Of a stretch of DNA of 64,000 nt, positions 54,639 through 64,000 are shown piece by piece (within the stretch, counting starts at the first letter, position 1; every line of letters begins with the position of its first letter). The position numbers were made by a program, and so were the translations under genes. The notes under the pieces were generated by a model that ran no database searches, was not told the DNA's origin, and saw only the letters and a list, made by a program, of their open reading frames with translations. The DNA is taken from positions 49,491,323-49,555,322 of the forward strand of contig BTPG01000004.1 in NCBI GenBank assembly GCA_036245525.1. Direction: 5' to 3'. This stretch comes from Semisulcospira habei. Taxonomy: Eukaryota > Mollusca > Gastropoda > Semisulcospiridae.

Positions 54639-54786
54639 GATAAAGTCGAGCTGACTCGGCGGGACTGACACCACGAACCTTCACGAGAGGCGAACTGGCA
54701 GGAACTAGATACGAAGTGTCGTCTGCATGTGCTGAAATTTATCCCTGATAACTAAAGGTGCAGCATTCATCATAACGGTCATACGC
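54639..54786 (-). promoter_or_regulatory. Probable 5' UTR and core promoter of the EF-hand gene
   Basis: Minus strand: GGGATAAATTTCAG lies about 30 nt before CACTTCGTATC, which could be a TATA-like box and start region. Position is inferred only. A family C element begins just upstream (54791). Confidence 0.35.
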
Positions 54787-54790
54787 TTCT

Positions 54791-55003
54791 GACCCTTTCA
54801 CTGCCAAGAAAACGTGAACAGGATCCAACCGGCTGCAAGAAGCATAGATCCTCATGAGCCCCCGCAGTTGCGGGGGCTCATGAGGATCTATGCCTCTTGC
54901 TGACGCTTCTCTGTATCCATGTTCCTTGGATGAGGTTCTTTGGCGTGGAACTAACACAGATTTTAGAAACACGAACTGCGACCACTGGCAGTCAAGGGGT
55001 TAC
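54791..55003. mobile_element. Family C element, copy 13, upstream of the EF-hand gene
   Basis: Ends CCCTTTCACTGCCAAG and CCACTGGCAGTCAAGGGG-TTA. Hairpin 54836-54901 with one arm mismatch. About 90 bp upstream of the presumed transcription start. Confidence 0.85.
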
Positions 55004-55060
55004 TAAGACCGGTAGGAAACAAAACCTTCAATCTGATGATAGCGGGGACGGATCTTTGTC

Positions 55061-55126
55061 AGCAAGAGATATAGATTATCACGAGTCCCTGCGACAGCAG
55101 GGACTCGTGATAATCTGTGCCTCTTG
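55061..55126. repeat. Family C hairpin, copy 14, covarying arms
   Basis: Left arm 55061-55091 carries GATTATCACGAGTCCCTGC; the right arm 55096-55126 carries the complement GCAGGGACTCGTGATAATC. The consensus left arm is GATCCTCATGAGCCCCCGC, so four positions changed on both sides. Confidence 0.85.
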
Positions 55127-55305
55127 CAGATGGTAAGAGCTTGATGACGGGGCGATACAGTCATGAATGATATCAGTACGATTAACCCTTTACAGTAGCC
55201 TACTACAGAAGTCTAGGATTACGCCCCTTAAATCACCGCACTTGTAGTTGCTGTGTGAATCCGGCTCGCTGAGGGCCTGGCTGACATAATATGTCATAAA
55301 CCATC

Positions 55306-55306
<1 letters not shown>

Positions 55307-55343
<37 letters not shown>

Positions 55344-55610
55344 AAAAGCATAATTATACTGTTTCAGTGCTGAGAATCCCCGTATCTGCAAGAGCCCCAT
55401 GTTTCTGTTGATTGAAGACGACGTTGTTGGTAGAGTCACTGCGGTGTCACGAAACAGGGGTAGAAGTAATCGTAAACTTGACCGAGGTAAACACAGAAAG
55501 AAACAAACAAATAAACAACAAACAGTCAAACAGACAAAGAAAGAAAGAAAGAAACAAACAAATAAACAACAAACAAACAGACAAACAGTCAAACAGTCAA
55601 ACAGCATGAT
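55307..55610. repeat. (CAA)n and CAAA/GAAA low-complexity repeats
   Basis: CAA run 55307-55342; AAACAAACAAATAAACAAC recurs at about 55502 and 55552. Confidence 0.85.
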
Positions 55611-55757
55611 ACGTAAGCAGTGGCAGTTGACAGCCCTTTCCTTAGGGGGTGCGTCACTCAAGGGGTTAACGCTTGGAGTTACGATGCATCTGTGCTGGCG
55701 TCATTTTTCAATACACACCATGTCGGGAGAACACTGCCCACGTGCCGACGGAGAGAT

Positions 55758-55828
55758 GTGTGCTGGGCTGTGATTTTGGACCTTATGTCCTAAGGGCCAT
55801 AAAGCCCAAAGTCACAGACCAGCGCACA
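55758..55828. repeat. Family D foldback element, copy 5
   Basis: GTGTGCTGGGCTGTGATTTT pairs with AAAGTCACAGACCAGCGCAC. A short relative (TCTGGTCTGTGATTTTCGACC) lies at 55970. Confidence 0.75.
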
Positions 55829-55839
55829 CTGTCACGGCC

Positions 55840-56780
55840 GGCGATAATTTTTTTTTGTGTCACGTGATCACATTGGACATGAATCAACGTGTACCGGCAG
55901 GCGTGACAAGCCCACTGGTTTTGAAATGAGGAACAAAAACCAGAACTGATCGAGAACGCACGATGTTTTCTGGTCTGTGATTTTCGACCAGAAAACATAA
56001 TAACGTAACTAAAAATGAAACGTGATAGAAAGTGAGCCGTTAGATTAATAATGGAAAAAAACAACAACAACAACCGCATTGTGTTTAGACCTCTATGAGG
56101 GGCCGTGTTTGGAAGAAGACAGCGATTTGTTTGAGAATTTTCACTCCCGTGTTTTGCACTTCAGTGTAGTATTTTCAAAGCACTTAAAGAAACTGTTATA
56201 AATAAGAATGCAGTCTAAAATGTTTGTCCTTTTAACACTTGTATCTCTCGCCTGAGACTGCTTTGCGTCTGAAAAACGTGATTCAGATGTGTACTCAAAA
56301 AAAAAAAAAAACACAAAAAAAAACCGCTCGCACGCACACACACATATGCACACACACACTACACACGCACGTATAAACCATCCACATTGTCATTTTCATG
56401 GTCGCTATCGTCCTCGTCCTCCTCCCCCTATTAACATTGTTACTTATTGCTTTCTCTCTGCAGACTCCTTTCTCTATTTCGTTCTCCTCAGACCAGATTT
56501 TTGTGTGTGTGATAAGGGTGCTTCAATTACAAACATAAAGACCTTAGCAGGCACACTGGTCGCCGTTAACTCGCGCTCGTATCAGTTTCACGTGTAAAGC
56601 AGTGTGAAGGCAGTGTTGGGATCTGTCCGCCGAGCCGTGATACTAGTATAAAATGGACTTTTATCCCGAAGAGTCAGCCATTGACATACGCTTTAGTTAT
56701 CAGTCGAAAGATTAAACAGGGAGTCAATAGAAAGAGTACATCATGGTATGCTTTTTGCGAAATCGACCATTTCTATAACC
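55840..56780. other. No gene recognised
   Basis: A poly(A)/CA-rich patch at 56297-56370. No supported exons. Confidence 0.4.
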
Positions 56781-56887
56781 CAAAACGTCTTCGGACCCAC
56801 GACGGCCGCAGTGGGCCCGCGCACTGTCGTGCGCGGGCCCACTGCGGCTGTCAGTCGTGGGCCCTCCCGATGGCCTTTTCTTCCTGG
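56779..56887. mobile_element. Family E foldback element, copy 6
   Basis: Centre CAGTGGGCCCGCGCAC-TGTC-GTGCGCGGGCCCACTG is perfectly paired; outer arms weaker (CCCACGAC/GTCGTGGG). Confidence 0.8.
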
Positions 56888-57176
56888 TACCGTCCAAGCG
56901 TAGTAGGAAACAGTAGATTTCCTTATCGGCTATTATGTGGAATATTTCAGTATGTCCATGTTTTAGAAAATCTTTTCTGAAATACGGACACTGATACTGA
57001 CTGGGTTTTGCCGAATAGCGGCAGCACTACCCATGTTACAGAGCTAGCCTAGCTGTGGTCGCTGTCATGTACTTGGCAGTACAGCCAATCGATTACACTC
57101 ACCGCCGTCGCGTTGGTCTAACAGTGCGCTGCTCAAGTTTTTCAGAACTGCGACACATATCGTGAAGATGTGCCTA

Positions 57177-57263
57177 CCCAATGCGCAAAAGCCATCGCCT
57201 TTCGGGCCGATCCCTGCCGCCCTTGGCCCGCGACATCGGCCCGATGCTCTTTTGCGCATTGAG
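57177..57263. mobile_element. Family E foldback element, copy 7
   Basis: ACCCAATGCGCAAAAGCC and CTCTTTTGCGCATTGAGT ends, inner GGGCCGAT/ATCGGCCC. Confidence 0.75.
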
Positions 57264-57560
57264 TCAGCAGCCTTTACAAAGCACACACACACACACGCAC
57301 GCACGCACGCACACACACACTCATACCCCAGGGGGGTTAAGGGGTTCCAACGGGGGATCGTTGGGACCTTCAACCTGATACAAAAGGCGGCTCCCGACGC
57401 TAGACCGCCTTGCTTCCAGGGGCAGAAAAGCGGGAGGGGGAGGAGGGGGAGGGGGGAGGGGGTGGAGGGCAAGGTGGTGAGAAAGCGCGTACGACTCTCA
57501 CCATTCGCCAAAATATCAAACGAGGGGGAGGGTGGGGGGGGGGGGGGTGAGCATAGGGTT

Positions 57561-57745
57561 CCGTTGATAGCAGCTTTGACTAATGCAAATCCACTGCGCC
57601 ATCGCGTGCTCCCAAGCGCCTATACTAAGCTCAAGTATTTAGTATACTTAGTATTTAGTCTTGACCTTAGTACTTCTACTAGATTCTTGGCGGCGCGCAC
57701 GCGGTGGCGCAGTGGATTTGCATTAGTCAAAGCTACTATCAACGG
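57561..57745. repeat. Long inverted repeat with a tRNA-like word
   Basis: 49-bp arms (57561-57609 and 57697-57745) with two mismatches, separated by 87 bp. The right arm reads GGTGGCGCAGTGGATTTGC, resembling a Pol III A box. Flanked by poly(G). Confidence 0.7.
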
Positions 57746-57779
57746 ACCCCTATGGGGGTGAGGGGGGGGGGGAGTGTAG

Positions 57780-59099
57780 TGGGTAGTACGGGTAGCTCTC
57801 TCAAGTAAATTACCAGCCGGCCTTGGTCACTGTAACGCACGCAGACTTGCCCACAGTCGCACGTACAGACTCTCACGCAACAGACGCATACACCGCCACT
57901 GACTCAGACGGGCGCATTCATGCGGTAAAACAAACACACGGGTTCCCTTTCTAAAGTGACTTTATACAATATAAATATACCAAAAAAACGCTCACACTAT
58001 CAAGCTATATACATCACATACACACCACAATATCTTTGCCAGGCTAGGTTTTAGTTTCACACTGTCTCCAACCTGTTTGATGTTATTGCCTGGTTACGTT
58101 GGTCCTTCTCACGTCTAGGCGTGAAAGTCCTTCGTCGTACGCTTCTTCTTGCCGTCCTGTCTCTTTGGCACGGACGTCCTCGTTCTCGTACGGTAGCGCA
58201 GTTCTCGCTTTGACTCGGGCGTCTTGGTCCCGGTCAGACTCACTCTCAGTGAAGAGCTGGAGGGATGACCTCACGTTAGGTCCCACCTGTGACTCGACGT
58301 CTCGGGCGTCCGTCGTTCCACTCTTTACAAGAACTCTGAATAGACAACAAAAGTCTCAACGTAACACTTGCTAAACACACAACATATTGGATAAATGAGA
58401 AACGTCACGTAACCTGGCTGATACAAATAACTCACACGTTCGTTCACACACACACACGTGCTTCATAAACTGTCTACTTCCGTAACACCCCCATATCTCT
58501 GTCACTATCTTGAAACAGACTACAGCCTAACACTCTTGCTATACACTACTCTATACACTGGGAAAAGACTATGCTTAACCAACCACGTACTATCTTCATA
58601 GCGGCTTAGACATACACACCTCACATTCCTTTAGTTATCTATCGCGGTAAACAACTGTATACAAAAACACCGGTTACTTCACTGAATTCTAAACCAACAT
58701 AACTGAACCAAAACCGGTCAACACTATACAAGCAAATTACTCTTAGCAACGCATACTGTCTTTAACTAAGCAACTATCAATACTACATACATAGAAACAT
58801 ACCTGAAATCTAGGCTTCAGAGTCTTGGAATACGGCCTAGGTATCTCAAACACAACCGTTCCATACGACAAGACAGCCCGTACTACCGATCTAGACCTCT
58901 GACAGACACAGCTTCCGCCTAGAACTCACTAAACAGAACTCACTAAAAATCCCGTGCTAACCATGTCTTACAGATTTCCCGTGGAGCCTAATGCCACCCG
59001 GACTATCGGCACAAACAAACCGTTAACAAAACCCGTACCGTACTAATCCTACGGTGTGAGCACTATGCACGAGCATAGAGCTTCATCACAGTCACCAAC
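57780..59099. other. No gene recognised; AC-rich sequence
   Basis: CACACA-rich strand asymmetry through 57940-58960. A minus-strand frame at 58083-58286 is charged but matches no family I know. Could be the 5' region of the LINE that follows, or host sequence. Confidence 0.4.
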
Positions 59100-61020
59100 T
59101 GGCTTACTGAAGTAGATCATTTTTCTCAGTGATAAGCCTCTGCGGTCGCATGGCTCCTAAACAGCTGGATGAAAAGATATCTTGCTGGATGAGTCTGTTC
59201 CTCAGAGTCCTTAACAAGCACGCGCCCCTCAGGGTAAAACGCGTTAAACATGCTACCATGCCGCCCTGGTTAGCATTAGACATTAAAAATGCTATGTCGC
59301 TCAGAGACAAACTTAGAACGGAAAAACGCTTTGATGACTACAAAAAAACAAAAACAAAAAAAAAACAACCAACAACAACAACAACAACAACGTAATCAAG
59401 TAAAATATCTGGTAAGAGCTGCAAAAAAGCATTCTTCAATCAAATGATCTCAGAAAACCGTGACACAGCATCGATTTGGAGGGCACTAAGTGCTATTACT
59501 AAAGGAAAAACAGCCCCAGAAATACCATCTCATTTAACTTCAGACAAATTTAACAAGTATTTCCTATCAGCCGCCAAAAATCTAGGCCAATCGGCATCAA
59601 ATATCAGTACGCAATATAGTATCTCAAGTCTTCTGAGATCTTTCAGCGAAGCAACAAATATAACACAAAAATTCGTAATTCCTAATATATCAATAGCAGA
59701 AGTCGGCAAGTATATTTCTGACATGCCGAATAAGAAAAGTAGAGGGATTGATGATATCGATAACCAATCGCTAAAATTGTCGTTGCCTTACACAATACAA
59801 TCCCTTGCATACATTTTTAATCTGTGTATAAATATAAATACTTTTCCTACAGACCTGAAGGAAGCACAGGTAGTTCCCATCCCCAAAACTAAAAACCTTG
59901 AAGATATTCATAATTACCTACCGATCTCTTTGCTCTCAGCCTTGTCAAAGCCATTAGAGCGGCACATTCACAAGCATCTTCTTAATTTCCTTGAGAAGGG
60001 TAATTTACTAAACATTCATCAGTCCGGTTTTCGCCCGACCCATTCATGCCAGTCAGCACTCACACATATTGTAGATTGCTGGCTAGAGTCAATTAATAAA
60101 AATTTAATGTCGGGAGCAGTTTTCCTAGATTTTAAAAAAGCTTTTGATCTTGTAGACCATGAAATTCTCTTACATAAGCTTACAATATACCACATGGACG
60201 AAACTACAATAACTTTTCTCAGATCCTATTTGGAAGACCGAAAGCAAAAAGTATACGTCCATGGTCAGTACTCTATGCAAGGCCATGTTAAATTTGGAGT
60301 TCCTCAAGGATCAATTCTAGGACCCCTCCTATTTTTACTTTTCATAAATGACCTTCCTTTACATATTTCCGACCCCAACGTTAATTGTAATCTCTTTGCG
60401 GACGACACAAGCCTTCACTTTCCTGGTAAGAACAGTTATGATATTAGTCGTCGTTTACAATCCAGTCTTGACGAAGTTTCTGATTGGTGCTGTAAAAACC
60501 ACATGGTACTACAGCCTGATAAGACGAAGAGCATGTTAATCACCTCACGACAAAAACATCAACTTCACCCCCCTCCACTAACGCTCAGTTTTAACTGCCA
60601 ACCTATTGAACAAATTCATGAACGCACCTTCCTTGGAATACGTATGGATGAGCAGCTAAGTTGGGAGAAACATGTGACTGACATCTGTAAGAAGATATCA
60701 AAAAATATATTTCTTTTATCACAGTTGAGAAGTGTGAGTGACATAAATACACGAAAAATGTTTTTTTCATGCGAACATTAGATCCCATGTTGATTACATC
60801 TCCACTGTTTGGGATGGTAGCGGGGATGTGCATATAAAAAACTAAATTCACTATACAAAAGAGCCATTAAAAATGTAGATACAAGACCCATTCCTACCGC
60901 TGAAAAACTGCAAAGTCTCAAACTTCTTGGCCTTCATCAACAACTCGTTTACAACAAGTGCATACTTATGTTTACAATTCTCCGCAAGAAAGCTCCACAG
61001 TATCTAACAGCTAAATTCAA
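59100..61020 (+). pseudogene. CR1/Jockey-type LINE, RT largely intact, 5' and 3' ends missing
   Basis: 59129-59390 encodes the linker before RT (ISCWMSLFLRVLNKHAPLR, MPPWLALDI) and runs into an AAC/ACA simple repeat with a stop at 59395. From 59444 to 60781 the RT frame is open: SGAVFLDFKKAFDLVDHEI, GVPQGSILGPLLFLLF, NLFADDTSLHF. A stop near 60780 and a shift lead to IRSHVDYISTVWDG and LGLHQQLVYNKCILM. The sequence ends at about 61020 without a tail, unusual because LINEs normally lose their 5' end. Confidence 0.85.
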
Positions 61021-61049
61021 TCGAACCGAAAACGAAAGTTCCAAGAGGG

Positions 61050-61350
61050 GGTGGAGGAGGTGCGTGGGGGGGGGGGGGGGGGGTATGCCCTAAAATCGTG
61101 ATTCGTGATTGACTTGGTTTCGGTTCGGTTCGGTTCTCTTGATGCGTACTGAATTGTAATTTTGTCATCCGTGAGAGAAGGGGTCTCCGTGAAACGTGAA
61201 AGCCAAAAATAAGATTTTCGTGACCCATGAAAACGCCCGCCGTGGTATTTCGTGAAGTGTGAAAGTCTGTTATTAGAAGAATTATAGTCATAAATCTCAT
61301 ATATCTTCACCCCCACCCCCCCCCACCCCCCCCCCCACACACACACACAC
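61050..61350 (+). repeat. CGTGAAAC-type dispersed repeat, copy 2, with G/C runs
   Basis: CGTGAAACGTGAAAG at 61188-61202, then AAGATTTTCGTGACCCATG. Poly(G) 61068-61084 before it and poly(C) 61308-61340 after it, mirrored as in copy 1. Confidence 0.55.
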
Positions 61351-61359
61351 ACACCCTCC

Positions 61360-62809
61360 CCTCCCTTTCCGTCCCGTTCTTTGATTTTCCGGCCCTCAGT
61401 GTCCGGCCAGTTGAGGAATGCTACATCGCAGCCTCTCCTTGTCGATGGCGAAAGAAGTTATGCCGGAAAGCGGTGCCTTCTCTCTTCATCGACCCTTTCC
61501 GTCGTGAAACATTAATATTTTTCTTCGTGTCCCATAGCTAAACGTCCTCGGGCAGTGGGCCAGCCCACGGCCGTCGTGGGCCCGAGGACCTCTGCTTACT
61601 GGGTGATTCATCAATTGAAAAATATATCGTAAGGAATCCGTGATGGTACAATCCCCCATGCCGGCCTCCCTCTCCACCAGCACCCCCCCCCCCCCCCCCA
61701 TCCTCCCTCTCCCTTTTCCAAGATAGCCAACCGACAGAAAGCGCATGTGAGCTTAAATATTTTGTGGCATGTTAAAATAAAATTCTGATGCCTACAATAG
61801 GCGCACATGGTAAATAAACCCATGCCGACCGTCATTGATAACAAGACAAGCATCGGATGATTGTTGCAGCGAAATCGACCAATCTCTGTAACGCGGGTTT
61901 AAGAAATAGTACATTTCCCACTACCCGTCTTATGTAGGTTGGGCGATTGCGCAACGATCATCCCATGCCTGTGGCAGGATTAGACGTCATTGTTTCCGAG
62001 CGGCCATATTTGTTGCTTCAGGTCTGTGCTGTTGCGTTCGTACACCAAGTCTTTCACCTAGGTAGCCGTGCTGATTGAGACATGTTGCTGTCAATAATTA
62101 GTTTGATCGTCAAAATAGTTGCATTCGCATTGCACTATGGGGCACGCGCTGCCGGCCACAACAGTCTTGACCTTCACGGTAAGCCCGGAACTGTTTCTTC
62201 TCGTTTAAACTGTACGGGCCTGTGGAGGCACTACAGAAGACCACAGATTTCATTTTGAGAGCCAAACCCCAAGTGTGACGGCGTTCGAGAAGAAGAAGAA
62301 TAAGTTTCTTCTCGTTTGATCGTCCGCCTGGTGTTAAAAACGCATATCTCTGCACGTTAAACCTTAGGTCCGATGTCCTTTTGCGCATTGGGGGGACGAT
62401 ATGCTCCATGGCCGCAGGCTTTGATTCTAAAATTCGCCGATACAAGTTGCTTAGTCATATTGCCTTGCGGTTTCGACTAAAACTGTACTGCCCTTCTAAA
62501 GTCTTCACAACTGAATCCACGTGTAGTGAGAAGACACAAGTACCACACTTGAGCGTCAGAAGGAACTGAGGAACTCTCCTGTGCACACTAAACGACAAGA
62601 AGACCAGAAAAGTCTTTCGTTTTACCACTTCAGTTCAATCTTTGTGTCCAGCATTATCATAAGACAGACTGAGAACTTTTTTTTTCAAGGAGATATTGGC
62701 AAACTATTGACCCTTTGCAGCATTGAATACTACACTTTAACATCGGGGCGCGCGCACAACGGGTTTTTTTCCCCAATATCTCCGCCAAGAAACACTTTTC
62801 TGTACCACT
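61360..62809. other. No gene recognised; family E fragments
   Basis: 61542-61605: GTCCTCGGGCAGTGGGCC.. and GGGCCCGAGGACC form a short family E hairpin. 62367-62392: right half TCCTTTTGCGCATTGGGG. Poly(C) at 61683-61699. Confidence 0.5.
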
Positions 62810-63022
62810 TTAAGTCATTCAGCCCCGACAAACCACAGCAAGATGTGGCTCGGCCATGATAGTTCAAGGGTGGTGCCAGATTAGCTTGGCGCCTATAGGC
62901 GCCAAGCTAAGCTGGCATCACCCTTGAACTATCATGGCCGATTTGTCTCCTACATTGTAATGCTGTCCTCGGCGGACAACTCCAAAATGTGAGTATTTCG
63001 TACCTGGAGTGCAGAGAGTTAA
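62810..63022. mobile_element. Family B TTAA element, copy 17 (213 bp)
   Basis: TTAA at 62810-62813 and 63019-63022. Hairpin core GTTCAAGGGTGGTGCCAG; the right arm has GGCATCACC, giving one G-T type mismatch. Confidence 0.85.
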
Positions 63023-63287
63023 GAAAGAATGTCATTTAGTGCTAATTGCCCTAATATGGAATATTGTTACTGAACTCAAAAGATTTGTCGATTTTGCTGT
63101 AGGCTACTGTCGTAAATATTTGGTGAAAAGACACGAACAAGCAATTTTCAACGCCCTAAACAGAGCCCCGGCAAATTTCAATATCGAGGTCATGCAAGCA
63201 GACTTTATGTATGCCTGCGTTGTTTCAGGTTTGAAAACTTGGTCAAATCACGTGAAATTGGTTCTTTCTTATGCTAGGCTTTAATAT

Positions 63288-64000
63288 TCACAAACCAGAT
63301 AGGTGAGGCTAGCGCTGGCAGAATTGTACAACAAACCAAGGGGAATTACTCAGCGCTGGACAACAGTTAGATCCCCTGCCCCCGCCTATCACTGAGGCAC
63401 CCAATCGCCAGCCCACAGAGAAATACGCAGGTATAGAATAAGACGATCATTTGCATCTTCTAAAAAGATGCATCAGGTCTCTTATATAACCCATGTCTTT
63501 CTCCGGAACTTAGGAAGTAGGCAGGGAAAACATACATACACAAACACGAAGGTGCATTACTATATGTGGTCGGGTAAATACCCTGTATTCCCACAGTAGA
63601 TGCACAGAACATTACACAACAATGTAACGATACAAATTTGCCTCGAGTTATACTGAGATACTCACAAACCAGATAGGTGAGGCTAGCGCTGGCAGAATTG
63701 TACAACAAACCAAGGGGAATTACTCAGCGCTGGACAACAGTTAGATCCCCTGCCCCCGCCTATCAGGCACCCAATCGCCAGCCCACAGAGAAATACGCAG
63801 GTATAGAATAAGACGATCATTTGCATCTTCTAAAAAGATGCATCAGGTCTCTTATATAACCCATGTCTTTCTCCGGAACTTAGGAAGTAGGCAGGGGAAA
63901 CATACATACACAAACACGAAGGTGCATTACTATATGTGGTCGGGTAAATACCCTGTATTCCCACAGTAGATGCACAGAACATTACACAACAATGTAACGA
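63288..64000. repeat. 370-bp tandem duplication running off the window, containing the S repeat
   Basis: Unit 1 at 63288-63661, unit 2 from 63662 to the edge. They differ by a 4-bp indel (CTATCACTGAGGCACC versus CTATCAGGCACC) and a base or two. The first ~170 bp of each is the S repeat also found at 24817 and 48307. Confidence 0.95.

Noticed and set aside
58083..58374. Charged minus-strand 67-codon frame and its antisense
   Set aside because: No family recognised; could be a LINE leader, but nothing supports a gene.

Overview
This is animal (metazoan) nuclear DNA, most likely from a mollusc or another lophotrochozoan. The taxon is a low-confidence inference. The evidence is one intron-rich gene with GT-AG splice sites and an AATAAA signal, several lineages of APE-type non-LTR retrotransposons, a tRNA-headed SINE, many long dinucleotide microsatellites, and dozens of short palindromic transposons. 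There are no bacterial operons, ribosome-binding sites, CRISPR arrays, rRNAs or free-standing tRNA genes.

One host gene can be reconstructed completely. It lies on the minus strand at 32160-54638 and has five coding exons (54636-54638, 44453-44483, 43398-43541, 36324-36560, 32160-32188). All introns are GT-AG and all phases agree. The exons encode a 147-residue calmodulin-like protein with four canonical EF-hand loops and no other recognisable domain. Its introns (10.2, 0.9, 6.8 and 4.1 kb) are full of transposons. A poly(A) signal follows at 31988-31993. No open reading frame longer than about 70 codons reveals the gene, so it is easily missed.

The rest is mobile and repetitive DNA. Retrotransposons: an RTE-like LINE open from the left edge (3-2492); a nearly complete but frameshifted LINE with a tRNA-like head (36606-40706) and its short derivative (27483-28046); CR1/L2-type pieces at 14560-14912, 21480-22390, 44770-44990, 52516-54042 and 59100-61020; smaller 3' pieces at 20860-21116 and 34907-35371; and an RNase H fragment at 23885-24240. 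Two related copies of an unclassified TTAA-bounded DNA element lie at 32786-34216 and 41399-42572.

The most distinctive feature is a set of more than 45 short foldback elements belonging to about ten sequence families (called A-K, M, P and R here). Most are 54-385 bp, start with TTAA-CCC, end with GGG-TTAA, and carry a central hairpin with nearly perfect arms of 25-42 bp. They abut each other at shared TTAA sites, insert into one another, share hairpin cores between families that have different ends, and repeatedly break or amplify at the hairpin apex. Amplification has produced a 1.7-kb satellite at 15630-17390, a 24-bp array at 18504-18803 and an arm triplication at 45128-45322. Arms within one copy match each other better than they match other copies. 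This suggests arm-to-arm homogenisation, or spread of whole palindromes. I consider this the best candidate for an undescribed system in the window.

Other tandem arrays are a 55-bp unit (3650-4478), a 62-bp unit with an alternating dimer (45664-45985) and a 370-bp unit running off the right edge (63288-64000). Large stretches (6.3-8.8, 26.1-26.9, 47.4-48.2, 49.7-50.4, 55.8-56.8, 57.8-59.1 and 61.3-62.4 kb) hold only low-complexity or unrecognised sequence.
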